A stretch of 64,000 bases of DNA from JAMQKA01 sp034521835 (GTDB taxonomy: Bacteria > Bacteroidota > Rhodothermia > Balneolales > Balneolaceae). The DNA is taken from NCBI GenBank assembly GCA_034521835.1, contig JAXHMA010000010.1, forward strand, positions 212,768 to 276,767. Direction: 5' to 3'. Positions 29,447-40,088 of this stretch are shown here, piece by piece (position 1 is the first letter of the stretch; the number at the start of each line of letters is the position of its first letter). Below the pieces are notes generated by a model. It did no database searches and was not told the DNA's origin. It saw only the letters and a program-made list of their open reading frames with translations. The translations under genes and the position numbers were made by a program.

Positions 29447-29539
29447 TGCCTTACAAGCAGGGGGTCACTGGTTCGAATCCAGTACCACCCACACAATTAT
29501 AAGTCGTTGGCCCGGAAAGGGTTAGCGGCTTTTTTATTT
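29447..29539 (+). repeat. attR: second 93-bp direct repeat
   Basis: Matches 22484-22576 at 92 of 93 bases. It holds the 3' 45 bases of tRNA-Val but no 5' part, so it is not a second tRNA. It also includes a copy of the terminator (29503-29535) in which A29524 replaces a G-U pair with an A-U pair. Confidence 0.9.
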
Positions 29540-29663
29540 CAATATATCCCGCCTTTTCAAAGAACCATATTATCTTTTGGGTCACAGAATAATGGGGTTA
29601 AACCTCAACATACCTTATAATGCGAAAGGTTACCCATTAAACAGGCTATAATTATTGTTTTAC

Positions 29664-31388
29664 TTAAGCTTTGTTTCTGCTGCTTATAATGCTTACCGAT
29701 TCAATCAGGATCCAGATTGTAAATCCCAGGATAATGGCACCAAAGACGAACAGCAGCATATTCCCGTCTGCGGCGCCCCATCCCGACCACTCGAAGACTA
29801 CCTGCCGGACCATAGCCCACAGGGTCATGGCCAGCAAGAACACCATCGGAACCACCGTATAGAGGATCGGCCGCCCCTGCTTCTTCAGCCAGATGGAAAT
29901 CAGCAGGAAGCTGATGCCGGCCAGCAGTTGGTTGGAGGTGCCAAACAGCGGCCACAGCAGATAGCCGCCCGAGCCAAGACCCCGCGGACCTTCCGGTCCC
30001 AGCACCAGCGCCGCGCTGGAGAGCACTGCCACGGAGGTGGCCACATGGATATTGGTCAGTGGTTTTACATGGTAGATCTCCCCGAGCTCCCCGATGATGT
30101 AGCGCATCAGCCGCACCGAGCTGTCCAGGGTGGTGGCGGCAAAGCTGACCACGATGACCGCAATGATCGTGCGGGCCGCCTCGGCCGGGATGCCGAGGCC
30201 GGTGGCCAGCTGCCCGGCCCCCTGGATGAAGGCGTTGAGCCCGCTGGACCCGGCGGCCGCAAACGAGGAGTAGGTTTCGGCGAAGGCCTCGCTGGAGGAA
30301 AGAAGGTGGCCACCGCCAGTATGGTGATAATGGCCAGCGCTCCTTCTCCGACGGCTCCCAGGTAACCGACAAACCGGGCGTCGGTCTCGGTGTCAATCTG
30401 CTTGGAGGTAGTACCGGAGGCCACCAGCCCGTGGAACCCCGAGACCGCCCCACAGGCAATGGTAATAAACAGCAGCGGAAACCAGGAGACGTCGGTGGCC
30501 GCCGGGTTGTGCATCGGGGCGGTCACTTCCGGGGCCAACAGCAACAGGCCCAGGTACAGCACGCACCAGTCCCAGCAGTAGCTGCTGGGCGTTGATGAAG
30601 TCGCGCGGCTGCAGCAGCGTCCAGACCGGCAGCACGGAGGCGATATACACGTAGACCATCAGCACGATAATCCAGACCAGGAAAGCCATGGAGGTGCCGC
30701 TTAGGCCAAACAGTGTTGTAGCTTCAGCTCCACCGGCATAGCGCACCAGGTCGACCTGCAGGACCGGCACGTAGCTGGCCAGCACGGCCGTCCCGTACAT
30801 CACCGCCAGCACAACCACGGTGGGCCAGAGCATGCTCCCGGACTGCTTGTATGTGTAGAAGCCGATCCAGACCGCCAGCGGGATCTGGATAAAGATCGAC
30901 AGCACGCTGGCCGGGAACGAGATAAACAGGTTGGCGATCACCCAGGCAAAGACCGCATTGATCATCAGCACCAGGATCAGGATGATAAACAGAAACAGGA
31001 TCCGCCCGCGCCGGCCGATCAGGGAGTCGGCCAGGGTGCCGATCGACCGGCCCTTGTGGCGCAGCGAAAGCACCAGCGTGCCGAAGTCATGGACGCCGGC
31101 GGCAAAGACTGTCCCCAGGGCCACCCACAGGATGGCCGGCAGCCAGCCCCAGTAGATGGCGATGGCCGGACCCACAATCGGGGCGGCCCCGGCCACGGAG
31201 GTAAAATGGTGGCCCAGCACGATCCATTTATTGGTGGGCACAAAATCCCGGCCGTCCTCCAAGGTGTGGGCCGGGGTCCGGTAGTCGGGGTCCAGCCGGT
31301 AGATCTTTTCGGCAATGAATTTCGAGTAAAACCGGTAGCCGAGGGCGAAGATTGCCAGAGCCGACAGGGCCAGGAGGATGCTGTTCAT
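29664..31388 (-). CDS. cstA: CstA-family carbon starvation / pyruvate transporter, frameshifted
   Basis: A multi-pass inner membrane permease of about 575 residues. N-terminal motifs YRTPAHTLEDGRDFVPTNKW and GHHFTSVAGAAPIVGPAIA are diagnostic of CstA; FHGLVASGTTSKQI and a C-terminal part (SFAATTLDSSVRLMRYIIGE; WPLFGTSNQLLAGISFLLI) follow. Family members import pyruvate or peptides. Breaks lie near 30590, 30300 and 30150. Base composition is clearly GC-richer than flanking DNA. It lies 18 bp after the FAD oxidoreductase gene, probably in one operon. Confidence 0.88.
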
Positions 31389-31406
31389 GCGCTCAGTTGT
31401 GATATT

Positions 31407-33115
31407 TTATTGCCCATTATTATACTCTAGAATTTGACCTTCCTCCAATAACTGCTCGCGCAGTATCTGGTAATCCAGCTCCTGCACGTCCACCCCTTTC
31501 TCTATAGACAGGGCAGCCGCGGCCGCGGCGCTGTGTCCTAGGATCATAAACACCGGCTCCATGCGGATAGAGCCAAACGCGATGTGAGAGGCTGACATGG
31601 CTACCGGGACAAGCAGGTTCTGAATTTCCTGTCTTTTCGGGATGATCGATCCATACGATATAGGATAGGGCTCAGGAGGAGAAACCCCGATGTCACCCTC
31701 GTTCTGCACATAACCCTCCGGGGTGATATACCGCTGGGTGTTGTGGGAGTCCAGGGTATACGAGCCCATTCCCACCGGTTCGGGCACCTCCCGGTTACCG
31801 AGTACCTCGTGTTCGGTCATCACCTCATGCCCAATCATCCGGCGTGCCTCGCGGATATAAAGCTGATGGGGCCAGTTGCCGTTGTCAGTAAACTCGTCCT
31901 TGGCCAGTCCCCACCGCTTCACCTCGTTCTGTATTTCCCTGGGAACGCGGGGATCGTTAGCCAGAAAGTACATCATTCCCTTTTGATAATCTTCGTGCTC
32001 CTGGATGATCTGCTGACGCCGTTCATAAGAAGCCTCCGGATAGTCGTAATTCATCCCGAATATAATCGGTACTTACCGGACCATGGTTGTTCGTATCCGT
32101 TTTGCGGTTGGGGATTTCGTCGTACTTGGTAAAAAAGTTGTTGCGTTCGTGCCAGCCAGACTCGAACAACCGCAGCAACAAAATGTACTGGGAGGGCTCG
32201 TAATTATCCGGCTTGGGAAACGAAACCTTGTTGTCGGGATGATTGCTCAAACACATTCGAAAGCAGTATGCCTGTATCCGGTGGTCGCCGCTCCCCTTTT
32301 CACCGGGTGGGGCTACCGATACTCCACCGATAATTCCGCTGGAGGGATTACCGGGTGAGATGTAGGGATCCACGTTCGGGCCATCCGGAGGAAAATAGTG
32401 GCTGTGATGATAAACGCCCGTCTGCACCCCGTTCCATTCCTCGTTGTAGGTGTCGTTTGACTCCCGGCCCACATGGTAACTGACACCGGCAGCGGCCATC
32501 AGATCTCCCTCATAGGTGGCATCGATGAACATCTGGCCTTCAAATTTCTTCCCGCTCAGGGTTTCGATGCTGTGAATGCGACCATTTTTAACTTCCACCC
32601 CTTCCTTGCGATCGAGCCATTCATCACGTAGTACGGTAATCTCATAATCCTTTATAAAATCTTCAAACACCTGTTCGGCTATACTCAGGCTCAAAAATCC
32701 ACATCGTGCCGTGTTCCTCGTCCATGGCTGTGGTACCCTGCCCGCGATTCCCAAATTCAGAGGGATCCTGCCAGCGCCAGGTTTCCTGCTTTTGGTAATA
32801 ATCGAACACGCGCTGGTAAAACTCCCTGGACAGGCCTCCGATGACCTCCTTGTTGCCCGTATCTGTAAATCCCAGTCCCCCAGACGACAGTCCTCCCAAG
32901 TGCTTGTCGGGGGAAACCACGATCACGGACTTGTTCATCCGCGAGGCCTCCACCGCGGCCGTCACCGCCGCGGAGGTCCCCCCGTAGACGATCACATCCG
33001 CCTGGTAATGAGTACCTTCCTGTTGGCGATCCACCCGGTCCTGAGCCATCGTAATTGGACTGACAGTGAGTAAAAAGAAAAAGACGAATAATCCCTTAAG
33101 ATGTTTATGTGTCAT
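31407..33115 (-). CDS. Secreted FAD-dependent oxidoreductase (FAD_oxidored/xanthan-lyase-like), frameshifted
   Basis: About 570 residues with a signal peptide (FVFFFLLTVSPITMA). The FAD Rossmann segment ADVIVYGGTSAAVTAAVEAS and HLGGLSSGGLGFTDTG follow, then FIDATYEGDLMAAAGVSYHV, a hallmark of the PF12831 family, and a C-terminal SASHIAFGSIRMEPVFMILG. Members are often found with polysaccharide or plant-material genes; the electron acceptor and substrate are unknown. Frame breaks lie near 32700 and 32060. Upstream of cstA on the same strand. Confidence 0.78.
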
Positions 33116-33130
33116 GATTATAGAATTCTG

Positions 33131-34483
33131 ATCAATAGCGTCCTAAACGTTGGGAAAAATGAAAAGAGAGAAAGACTTTTGGGTATCTCAACGTATCTTT
33201 GAGTGGCAACAACACCAAATAATCCTTCTCTCCGATGACGAATATACCATTGTTTTCGCAAATTATTGCCAAATTAGATCGCCTTTCCTTCAACAGGCTT
33301 GTTAAAACCAGAGGAACAGATAAACACCAAAAGGGCTACACCAGTTGGACCCATTTGGTGTCAACGGGTTTTTGCCAGTTTGCCAAAAGTCAGTCCGTAC
33401 GCGATATCAGCAACGGACTTCGCAGTGCTACCGGGAACCTCAACCATTTGGGCATTGAGCGAGCCCCCTCCAAATCGACCATCAGCTACCAAAACAAGCA
33501 TCGCGACTGGCGGTTGTTTCGCGATTACTACTACCGGTTGCTGGGGCGTTTAGGACAGCAAGCCGGGATTGGGGCAGGTGAAATTCCGCATTAAATCCAA
33601 GATCTTGCTCTTGGATTCGACCACCATTTCTCTGTGCCTGTCGCTGTTCGATTGGGCCAGATACAAAACCCGCAAGGGGGCGGTAAAAATGCACACCCTG
33701 CTGGATTATGACGGGAATTTGCCCGCTTACGTGCACCTCACCGATGGTAAAACCGCCGATAATAAAGGCACCTATGACAATCCCGCTGCTTGCGGGCAGC
33801 GTGATTGTAGCCGACCGGTTCTATAATCATTTTTCGCTATTAAAGATCTGGGACAGCAACGAAGTATATTTTGTGGTCCGCCACAAAGAAAATCTTCAGA
33901 ATAAGACGATCGCAGAAAACGAGCTGCCGGACGGGCGGCACCAGCACATTCTCAAAGATGAGATTATTCAGCTGGCAGGAGCCAAATCTAAGAAAACCTA
34001 CCCCGGCAAGCTTCGAAGAGTAGCCGTTTGGGACGCCGAAAACGAGCAGGTGATTGAACTCATTACTAATCAGTTCAGCTGGACAGCCAATACTATTGGG
34101 GAGCTCTACAAGGCCCGCTGGCAGGTCGAGATCTTCTTCCGGGAAATCAAGCAGCTGCTGCACATCAAATCCTTTATTGGCACCACCGAAAATGCGGTCA
34201 TGATTCAAATCTGGACGGCCCTGATCACCATCCTTATTCTGAAGGCATTAAAAGCAATGGCCAAGTACCGGTGGTACCTGTCCAACTTGGTGGGGTTTAT
34301 CCGCTTAAATCTGTTTGTAAAGATCGATCTGCAGCGATGGCTGGATCATCCCTTTGAGGCCGGACATAGTCTACCTAAAGCGGGAATACAGGGGGCTTTT
34401 TTGAAATAGAAAAGAATGTGACTTATGTACGTGGAAACACTACTTTAGAAAAGACTCCAAAACGTTTAGGACACTATTGATAA
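33131..34483 (+). mobile_element. IS4-family insertion sequence (DUF4372 type), 1353 bp
   Basis: Terminal inverted repeats ATCAATAGCGTCCTAAACGTT (33131-33151) and its complement at 34463-34483 match at 20 of 21 positions. It carries one transposase. I could not find a clean target duplication. It lies between the FAD oxidoreductase and the FG-GAP gene. Confidence 0.82.
33235..34409 (+). CDS. IS4-family transposase, two frameshifts
   Basis: About 390 residues in three frames. The N-terminal DUF4372 domain (NIPLFSQIIAKLDRLSFNRL) precedes a DDE core: LLLDSTTISL (first Asp), VADRFYNHFSLL (second Asp) and YKARWQVEIFFREIKQ, the Y-R-E-K box of IS4 transposases. Breaks lie near 33590 and 33790. Because the DDE residues survive, the break may be a sequence error, but for a transposase true decay is equally possible. 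Confidence 0.82.
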
Positions 34484-34604
34484 ATATCCTCTAATTTCTA
34501 AAATTAGAATTCCTGATTTCTTTACAATTCTACACTGCACGAATAGTCTGAATACAGAATTCTATTTAGACGAAAAACTAGAATCTGTACTAACGCTTGT
34601 TTTC

Positions 34605-37600
34605 ATGGTCAAACATTACCTCGCAACTATAATTTTTTGGGGCCTGATACTCATGATGGGGAGTTGTGCAGAAGTGCCTCGCATAGAGTTTATCTGGCAA
34701 CAAGCTAATGACTACCGCTGGTCAGTGCTGGATCCGGGAAGCGGTTCGGTAGGCTTCCAGGAAAAGTCTTCCTCCCAAACCGGTATCTCGTTTGCCAACA
34801 ACCTAACGGAAGAGAACATCACCGAAAATCGGCACTACCTGAATGGCTCCGGTGTGGCGCTGGCCGATGTGGATGGCGATGGGTGGACCGACATCTCTTT
34901 GGACAACTTAACGGTCCCAACAAGCTATATAAAAACCAGGGCGGTTTTGTCTTTGTGGATTTCACCGATTCAGCCGGTGTAGTGCATGAAGGCGTCTTTA
35001 CCACCGGCGTCACCTTTGCTGATGTGGATGGCGACGGCGATCCCGATCTGCTGGAGACCTCTATGACCCAGGATAATGTGCTCTACATCAACGATGGGAA
35101 CGGACATTTTACGCCCAAACCTGACAGTGGAATTGAGGAAAGCAAGGGTGCCCACACCATGGCCCTCGCCGATATCGACGGGGATGGCGATCTGGATCTG
35201 TATATCGCTAACTACAAGGAGCGCTCTGTGCTGGATCTCTTTGATGTTGGAGACTTGAGCTGGGAAAAAACAGTGAAAGAGGAGTTCGAAAAGGATGTGG
35301 ATAAACAGTACACCCTCCTCCCGCCCTACGATGAACACTACGAAATTATTTACAAGGAACAGGGCATCCCCGAGCGGCGCGAGGCCGGCAAGCAGGATGA
35401 GCTGTATCTCAATAACGGTGACGGAACCTTTGAAAAAGTGACCGACCTGGATCAGCGCTTCCTGGATCCGAAGGGCGAATCCACAGGAACTGGATCGCGG
35501 CTTTGGGCTCACCGCCAAGTTCCACGATATCAACCGCGATGGGCGGCCCGACCTTTATGTCTGCAACGATTACTGGACAAAGGATAAAGTCTGGATCAAC
35601 CAGGGCGATGGGGTGTTCCGGGAGATTGATCCGTTGGCGATCCGCAATATGAGCTACTCCTCGATGGCGGTCGATTTTGCGGATGTGAATCGCGACGGGG
35701 CGTGGGATTTTTTCGTGACCGAGATGCTGAGCGAGCAGCACGAAGGGCAGCTCCGCCAATACACGCCCACCGATCCTTGGCCGCGCATTGCCGGCCGATT
35801 TGATGACCAGCCCCAGTACAATCGCAATTCCATGTACATCAACCGGGGCGATAATACGTTTGTGGAAACGGCATTTTACAGTGGATTGGAGGCTTCAGGC
35901 TGGTCGTGGGCTTCGCGTTTTCTTGATGTGGATCTGGACGGCTGGAGATCTGCTGGTGACATGTGCGTTATTCGTATGACGTGCAGGACCTGGACGCCAG
36001 GATGAGTGGCGCGAACGCCATGGCCCGCACGGCGCGCCGTGGCGATAATATCCATATTTTCCCCCACTGCAGCTCCCGAACAAGATTTTTAGCAATAACG
36101 GGAATATGACCTTCCGTGATACCAGCCAGGCCTGGGGATTTGCCGAGAGATGTCGCGCGCAGCCTGGCCGTGGCCGACCTGGACCATGACGGCGATCAAG
36201 ACCTGGTCACCAACCGCCTGAACGATCAGGCCGGCATATTTGAAAATACCGGTTCCGCCCCGAGAATTGCCGTCCGTTTGGTGGGGCGTACTCCCAACAC
36301 CGATGCCATAGGAGCACATATTGTACTCAAGGGCGGGCCCGGCACCAATCTCCAGCGTGATGAAATTGCTGCCGGAGGCGATTACCTGTCGCATTCAGCA
36401 CCTCAAGTTACTTTTGCAGCTGATCCTGACAATTCCAACCACACCATCGAGGTCACCTGGCCTAATGGACAAATCAAACGCATCGACAGCGTTCAGGCCA
36501 ACCGGATTTACGAAATTCAACAGCCGGAAACTGCCGAAGAACCCATAGCGGAAACCTCTGAAACAGCGCCTTCAGAAACACTATTCCGGGATGTCTCCGA
36601 CCGTATCAGTCACGAGCATCACGAAGCGCCCTACGACGATTTCCGCATTCAGCCGCTGCTGCCCAAGAAGTTGAGCCAGCTGGGGCCCGGCATCTCCTGG
36701 ATCGATTATGATGCCGACGGCGATGACGACCTTTTTATTACATCTGGCCGGGATGCCCAACTGGCAGCCTTTGAAAACAACGGCAGTGGTCAGTTCAGCA
36801 GCATTTCGCTGGGTCATCTCACCCGTACTACGCCCGGCGACCAGACCGCGCTGCTCGGCATTCCCCGAGAAGATGGAACCAGGCTGATACTTGGGAATAC
36901 CAATTATGAACCCGGCGATATCAAAACCCCCTCCGCTTTTAATTACCTGTTCAGTGATGGCACATTGAACAAGGAGCAGGATCTGCCCGGTATCTTCTCC
37001 ACCACAGGTCCGCTGGCTATGGCGGACTATGATGCGGACGGGGATCTCGACCTGTTCATCGGCGGTAGATTTGTACCGGCCCATTATCCGATGAACGCAA
37101 CTTCTCGTCTTTTTTTAAATGAAGACGGACAATATGTGCTCGATCAGCAAAACTCCCGAAAGTTCAATGAACTGGGGATGGTGACCGGGGCCCTGTTCTT
37201 TGATTACGAACAGGACGGCGGCCAGGATCTCTGCTCAGCCTGGAGTGGGGCTCACTGAAGCTCTACCGCAACCAGGGTGGCAACCTGCAGGATATTTCAG
37301 AAAGCGTGGGGCTGACGCAATACAGCGGCTGGTGGAACGGCGTGGCCACCGGAGACTTCGACGATGACGGCCGCCTCGATCTCATTGCTACCAACCGGGG
37401 CAAAAACAGTCCCTACCAGCTGGAGACCACCCAGCCGCTGAAGATGTATTATGAGGATTTTTGATCGGGACGGACGTGTAGATATCATTGAGTCATACTA
37501 CAGCCCTGATCAGGGGGATATGTGCCACGGCGACAAAATGCAGGCCTACCGTCTATTTCGACCGTTTTTGCCGGTGGCATCGGCGCTAATCAGGCGTTTG

Positions 37601-38312
37601 CCAATGCTACCATAAACGAACTGCTGAACCGGAACCCGGAGCGCATCGCCTCAAAGGAGATTAACACGCTGGCTCATATGATATTCCTGAATGAAGGAGA
37701 CGGGTTCTCGGGTCATCCACTTTCCTGCGGAAATGCAGTTTTCGGGCGCCTTTTATGCCGGCGTGGCTGATTATGACAATGATGGCAATGAAGACCTTTT
37801 CCTCAGCCAGAATTTTTTTGATGTCCACCCCAATACGCCGCGGCTAGATGGCGGACGCGGATTACTTCTACAGGGGTGATGGGGAAGGGCATTTTGAGCC
37901 GATTCCAGGCCAGAAAAGTGGCATCATCGCGTATGGCGACCAGCGGGGGGCAGCCCTGAGTGATTTTAACGGGGACGGCAAGGTGGATTTTGCACTTTCC
38001 CAGAATGCGGCGGCCACCAAGCTGTTTCTAAATCAAGTTGAAAAGCAGGGTTTTTCAGTGCAGTTACGGGGCCCGGCCAATGATTCCGCCGCCATTAGTT
38101 CCGGCATTCGCTTGGTGTATGCGGATGGCAGCGAAGGGCCACGCCGTGCTATCCAGGCCGGTGGCGGATACTGGTCGCAAAACAGTGCAACCCAGGTGAT
38201 GGGATCTAATTCTGTTAAACCTGTTCAAAGCATCCAAGTGACTTGGTCTGACGGTTCTACGCAGGAAGTGCCGATTACAGAAAATCAGAACATCTATCAA
38301 ATTGATTATTAA
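34605..38312 (+). CDS. Large FG-GAP/VCBS lipoprotein with two ASPIC/UnbV domains (CRTAC1-like), frameshifted
   Basis: About 1235 residues. It has a lipoprotein signal (FWGLILMMGSCAEV). Many calcium-loop FG-GAP repeats follow: DVDGDGDPDLLETS, DIDGDGDLDLYIAN, DLDHDGDQDLVTNR, DYDADGDDDLFITS, DYDADGDLDLFIGG. A first ASPIC/UnbV domain sits mid-protein (VRLVGRTPNTDAIGAHIVLK) and a second ends the protein (SIQVTWSDGSTQEVPITENQ), so the protein looks like two tandem units. At least six frame breaks. Such beta-propellers are common surface proteins near SusCD systems; ligand unknown. Followed by a terminator at 38396-38418. Confidence 0.78.
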
Positions 38313-38395
38313 CAAAAAAAGTATCGGCTTGTAAATATTTAATTCATGAATTTAAATTCACATCTGTCCAAAACGTTAAAAAGTATTCAATGAAT

Positions 38396-38418
38396 GCCCC
38401 GAAGCCGGGGCTTTTTTT
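38396..38418 (+). terminator. Rho-independent terminator
   Basis: GCCCCG (38396-38401) pairs with CGGGGC (38406-38411) around AAGC, then seven T. It closes the FG-GAP gene transcript, 84 nt after its stop. Confidence 0.85.
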
Positions 38419-38420
38419 AT

Positions 38421-38618
38421 TTTAGGACACTACTGTCCGAACAAAAAATAGCTCATGGCATGATAATTGTTAGATTGGGATCTGCTAACAATCTCAACTC
38501 CAACAACATCACCACCATGAGCCCCACCAAGATCGCAAAAAAATCCGATAACCCCTTACTTGGTCAAATTTTAGAATTGATACCCTCCACACTTCTGACT
38601 GAAAGCACCCTGCACTGA
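38421..38618 (+). pseudogene. Insertion-sequence remnant (left end plus transposase N-terminus)
   Basis: GGACACTACTGTCC (38425-38438) resembles two IS ends head to head. A start at 38517 encodes MSPTKIAKKSDNPLLGQILE, then LIPSTLL; this is reminiscent of IS4-type transposase N-termini. The frame stops at 38618 inside the GAA-loop hairpin. I read it as an IS interrupted by the following element. The family call is weak. Confidence 0.35.
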
Positions 38619-38651
38619 AAGTGCAGGGGTTCGGGTTAGGACTGAAAGTCC
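38608..38651. repeat. Two GAA-loop hairpins (IS200/IS605-end-like)
   Basis: CCCTGCACT-GAA-AGTGCAGGG (38608-38628) is a 9-bp perfect hairpin; GGACT-GAA-AGTCC (38639-38651) follows. The same palindrome TGCACTGAAAGTGCA returns at 38841-38855. Subterminal hairpins of this kind mark ends of IS200/IS605-type elements. Confidence 0.6.
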
Positions 38652-38839
38652 TTCTCTTTCAAAAAAATCTGATAACTATTATCCTTGCGTGCTTTTCCCA
38701 TTACCACGTCTTCTTGCTTACCAGATAGCTCATACCTATAGCAGTAACTTTGGGGAATCCTTTTGTTTTCTCCTAAGAAAACAATGTATCACGCTTTTTA
38801 TACGTATCTCGCTATAGATTTTTCGAAATACTAAAAGTT

Positions 38840-39043
38840 CTGCACTGAAAGTGCAGGGTTTTAAACCCCGTTCTGGGACCAATAAAGCCCGGTTTATCAT
38901 GAGCGCAATCTGCTGGAACATCGAGCGGAGCATTAGCTGGGTGAAATCCGACTCGCCCCTGCTCCCCGCAGCGCCCACCTAATGGGTGGGGGGTATGTCC
39001 GGGAGCGGCCAAGACGGCCGCTGAGGCCGATTATTTCGGCCTC
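38840..39043 (+). ncRNA. Highly structured RNA-like segment, possible standalone HEARO / omega-RNA
   Basis: A run of nested hairpins: CTGCACT/AGTGCAG (38840-38856), GGGTTT/AAACCC just after it, GGAGCA/TGCTCC enclosing GGGTGA/TCGCCC, CCCACC/GGTGGG, then two adjacent perfect stems AGCGGCC/GGCCGCT (39004-39022) and GAGGCCGA/TCGGCCTC (39023-39043). CCCGG near 38885 can also pair with CCGGG near 39000, closing the whole. No long open frame. The architecture and IS605-like surroundings suggest an IscB-associated guide-type RNA (HEARO/omega-RNA) without its protein. The class is inferred; the strong folding is seen directly. Strand is assumed. Confidence 0.5.
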
Positions 39044-39330
39044 AAATCAAAGATAAAGGTACATGTATGAATCATTTAACCCGTTTTTACCTTTTTGAAT
39101 CCGAAAAATTAATCACGGTCCCAAGCGGTGGGTAATTCAAAGTCCCCACTCATATTTATCACCTTTTATGATGTTAAGTTGATATTTATTATCGTTTCAT
39201 TTCACATTGAATTATTACAAAAACATATCTTGCATCGCGGCACATCTTCATATTTTAAATAGGTTCAAGATCTTAACTTCTCCCCAAGACTAAGAAATAC
39301 TTAGTTTCAGTTTTACGATGCTTTAGCAAC
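39044..39330. other. 287 bp without a gene
   Basis: AT-rich DNA between the structured segment and IS66. A short + strand frame (MNHLTRFYLFESEKLITVPS, from 39067) has no family match. The last 8 bp are the IS66 target duplication. Confidence 0.4.
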
Positions 39331-39396
39331 GTATCCACCCGACCAACTACATCTTTCATCCGGGATGCATGTAGGGTAGCTTACCAATAAAAAGCT

Positions 39397-39687
39397 ATGA
39401 ACAAAACCGAAAAAATGTTTGCCTTGGTCACCGAATGGAAAAACAGCGGCCAGACTCAAAAAGTATTTTGCACCCACCACAATCTTACCCTGGGTACCTT
39501 CGCCTACTGGATTCGCAAGAAAAAACAATCCGAGGAGCCTTCCGGTGGGTTTTGGGCTGTGGAGGCTGGCGGTGATGCTGGCCGGCAGGTAACCATCAGG
39601 TATCCCAACGGCGTCACGCTGACGACGGACAATGCGGACTTGAATCTTATTAGCCGACTCATCCGGCTCTGGCAATGTTTAGTCTGA
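39397..39687 (+). CDS. tnpA: IS66 accessory protein TnpA
   Basis: 96 residues; an HTH-type N-terminus (MFALVTEWKNSGQTQKVFCT, HHNLTLGTFAYWIRKKK) and a C-terminal beta part (VTIRYPNGVTLTTDNADLNL). Typical of the first IS66 gene. It overlaps tnpB by 13 bp. Confidence 0.85.
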   Translation: MNKTEKMFALVTEWKNSGQTQKVFCTHHNLTLGTFAYWIRKKKQSEEPSGGFWAVEAGGDAGRQVTIRYPNGVTLTTDNADLNLISRLIRLWQCLV

Positions 39688-40016
39688 GCTCTACGCATCG
39701 GTACTGGCTATACCGCGGGGTCTGCGACATGCGCAAGAGTTTTGACGGGCTGAGTGGGCTGGTGCGGGACCAGCTCGGCCGGGATCCGGCCAGCGGGGAT
39801 GTGTTTGTTTTTTTGAACCGCCGCCGGACCCACCTTAAACTGCTGCATTGGGAGACGGGCGGATTTGTGCTGTATTACAAACGCCTGGAAGAAGGCACCT
39901 TTACCCCGCCGGAAGTCGTGCCCGGTCGGCCGGTGGTTCGCTGGCCACAGCTGGTGTTGATGGTCGAAGGGATCCAGGTGCAGCGTTCGGTCCAAAAGCG
40001 GCGCTACCAGCGGTAA
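39675..40016 (+). CDS. tnpB: IS66 accessory protein TnpB (Orf2 family)
   Basis: 113 residues, with the family signature YRGVCDMRKSFDGLSGLVRD and DVFVFLNRRRTHLKLLHWET followed by GFVLYYKRLEEGTF. This is the PF05717 protein required for IS66 transposition. Intact; not related to the RNA-guided TnpB of IS605. Confidence 0.95.
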   Translation: MFSLSSTHRYWLYRGVCDMRKSFDGLSGLVRDQLGRDPASGDVFVFLNRRRTHLKLLHWETGGFVLYYKRLEEGTFTPPEVVPGRPVVRWPQLVLMVEGIQVQRSVQKRRYQR

Positions 40017-40088
40017 AAAAAGGTGTTTTTTTAATCTAAAAAATGCCCTTCCTATAGGTTTAAAATGGGGTTTTGTGTATATTTATGG

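Larger units (their letters stand above)
22484..29539. mobile_element. Integrative element in tRNA-Val, about 7 kb
   Basis: A site-specific element bounded by 93-bp direct repeats (22484-22576 and 29447-29539, one mismatch), integrated at the 3' half of tRNA-Val. One unit (element plus one repeat) is 6963 bp. All genes are on the minus strand: integrase, unknown protein, AlpA/Xis-like HTH, replication-like protein, several small unknown proteins, a lipoprotein, and a Doc toxin with its antitoxin. There is no capsid, tail, terminase, conjugation or relaxase gene that I recognise. It may be a satellite-type or plasmid-like integrative element. Confidence 0.85.

Noticed and set aside
29447..29539. 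Second tRNA-Val gene
   Set aside because: Only the 3' 45 bases are present; it is the attR repeat.
29655..30365. 236-residue + strand frame
   Set aside because: Antisense of GC-rich cstA; low-complexity H/Q/G/D-rich sequence without a domain.
33131..34483. Target duplication for the IS4 element
   Set aside because: Flanks share similar TAGAATTC-TGAT text at a distance, but no direct duplication next to the inverted repeats.
38608..38856. CRISPR-like array from repeated hairpins
   Set aside because: Only two full copies with a single ~210-bp gap and no cas genes; the palindrome fits transposon ends better.
38840..39043. Retron or diversity-generating element RNA
   Set aside because: No reverse transcriptase gene or template/variable repeat in the window.
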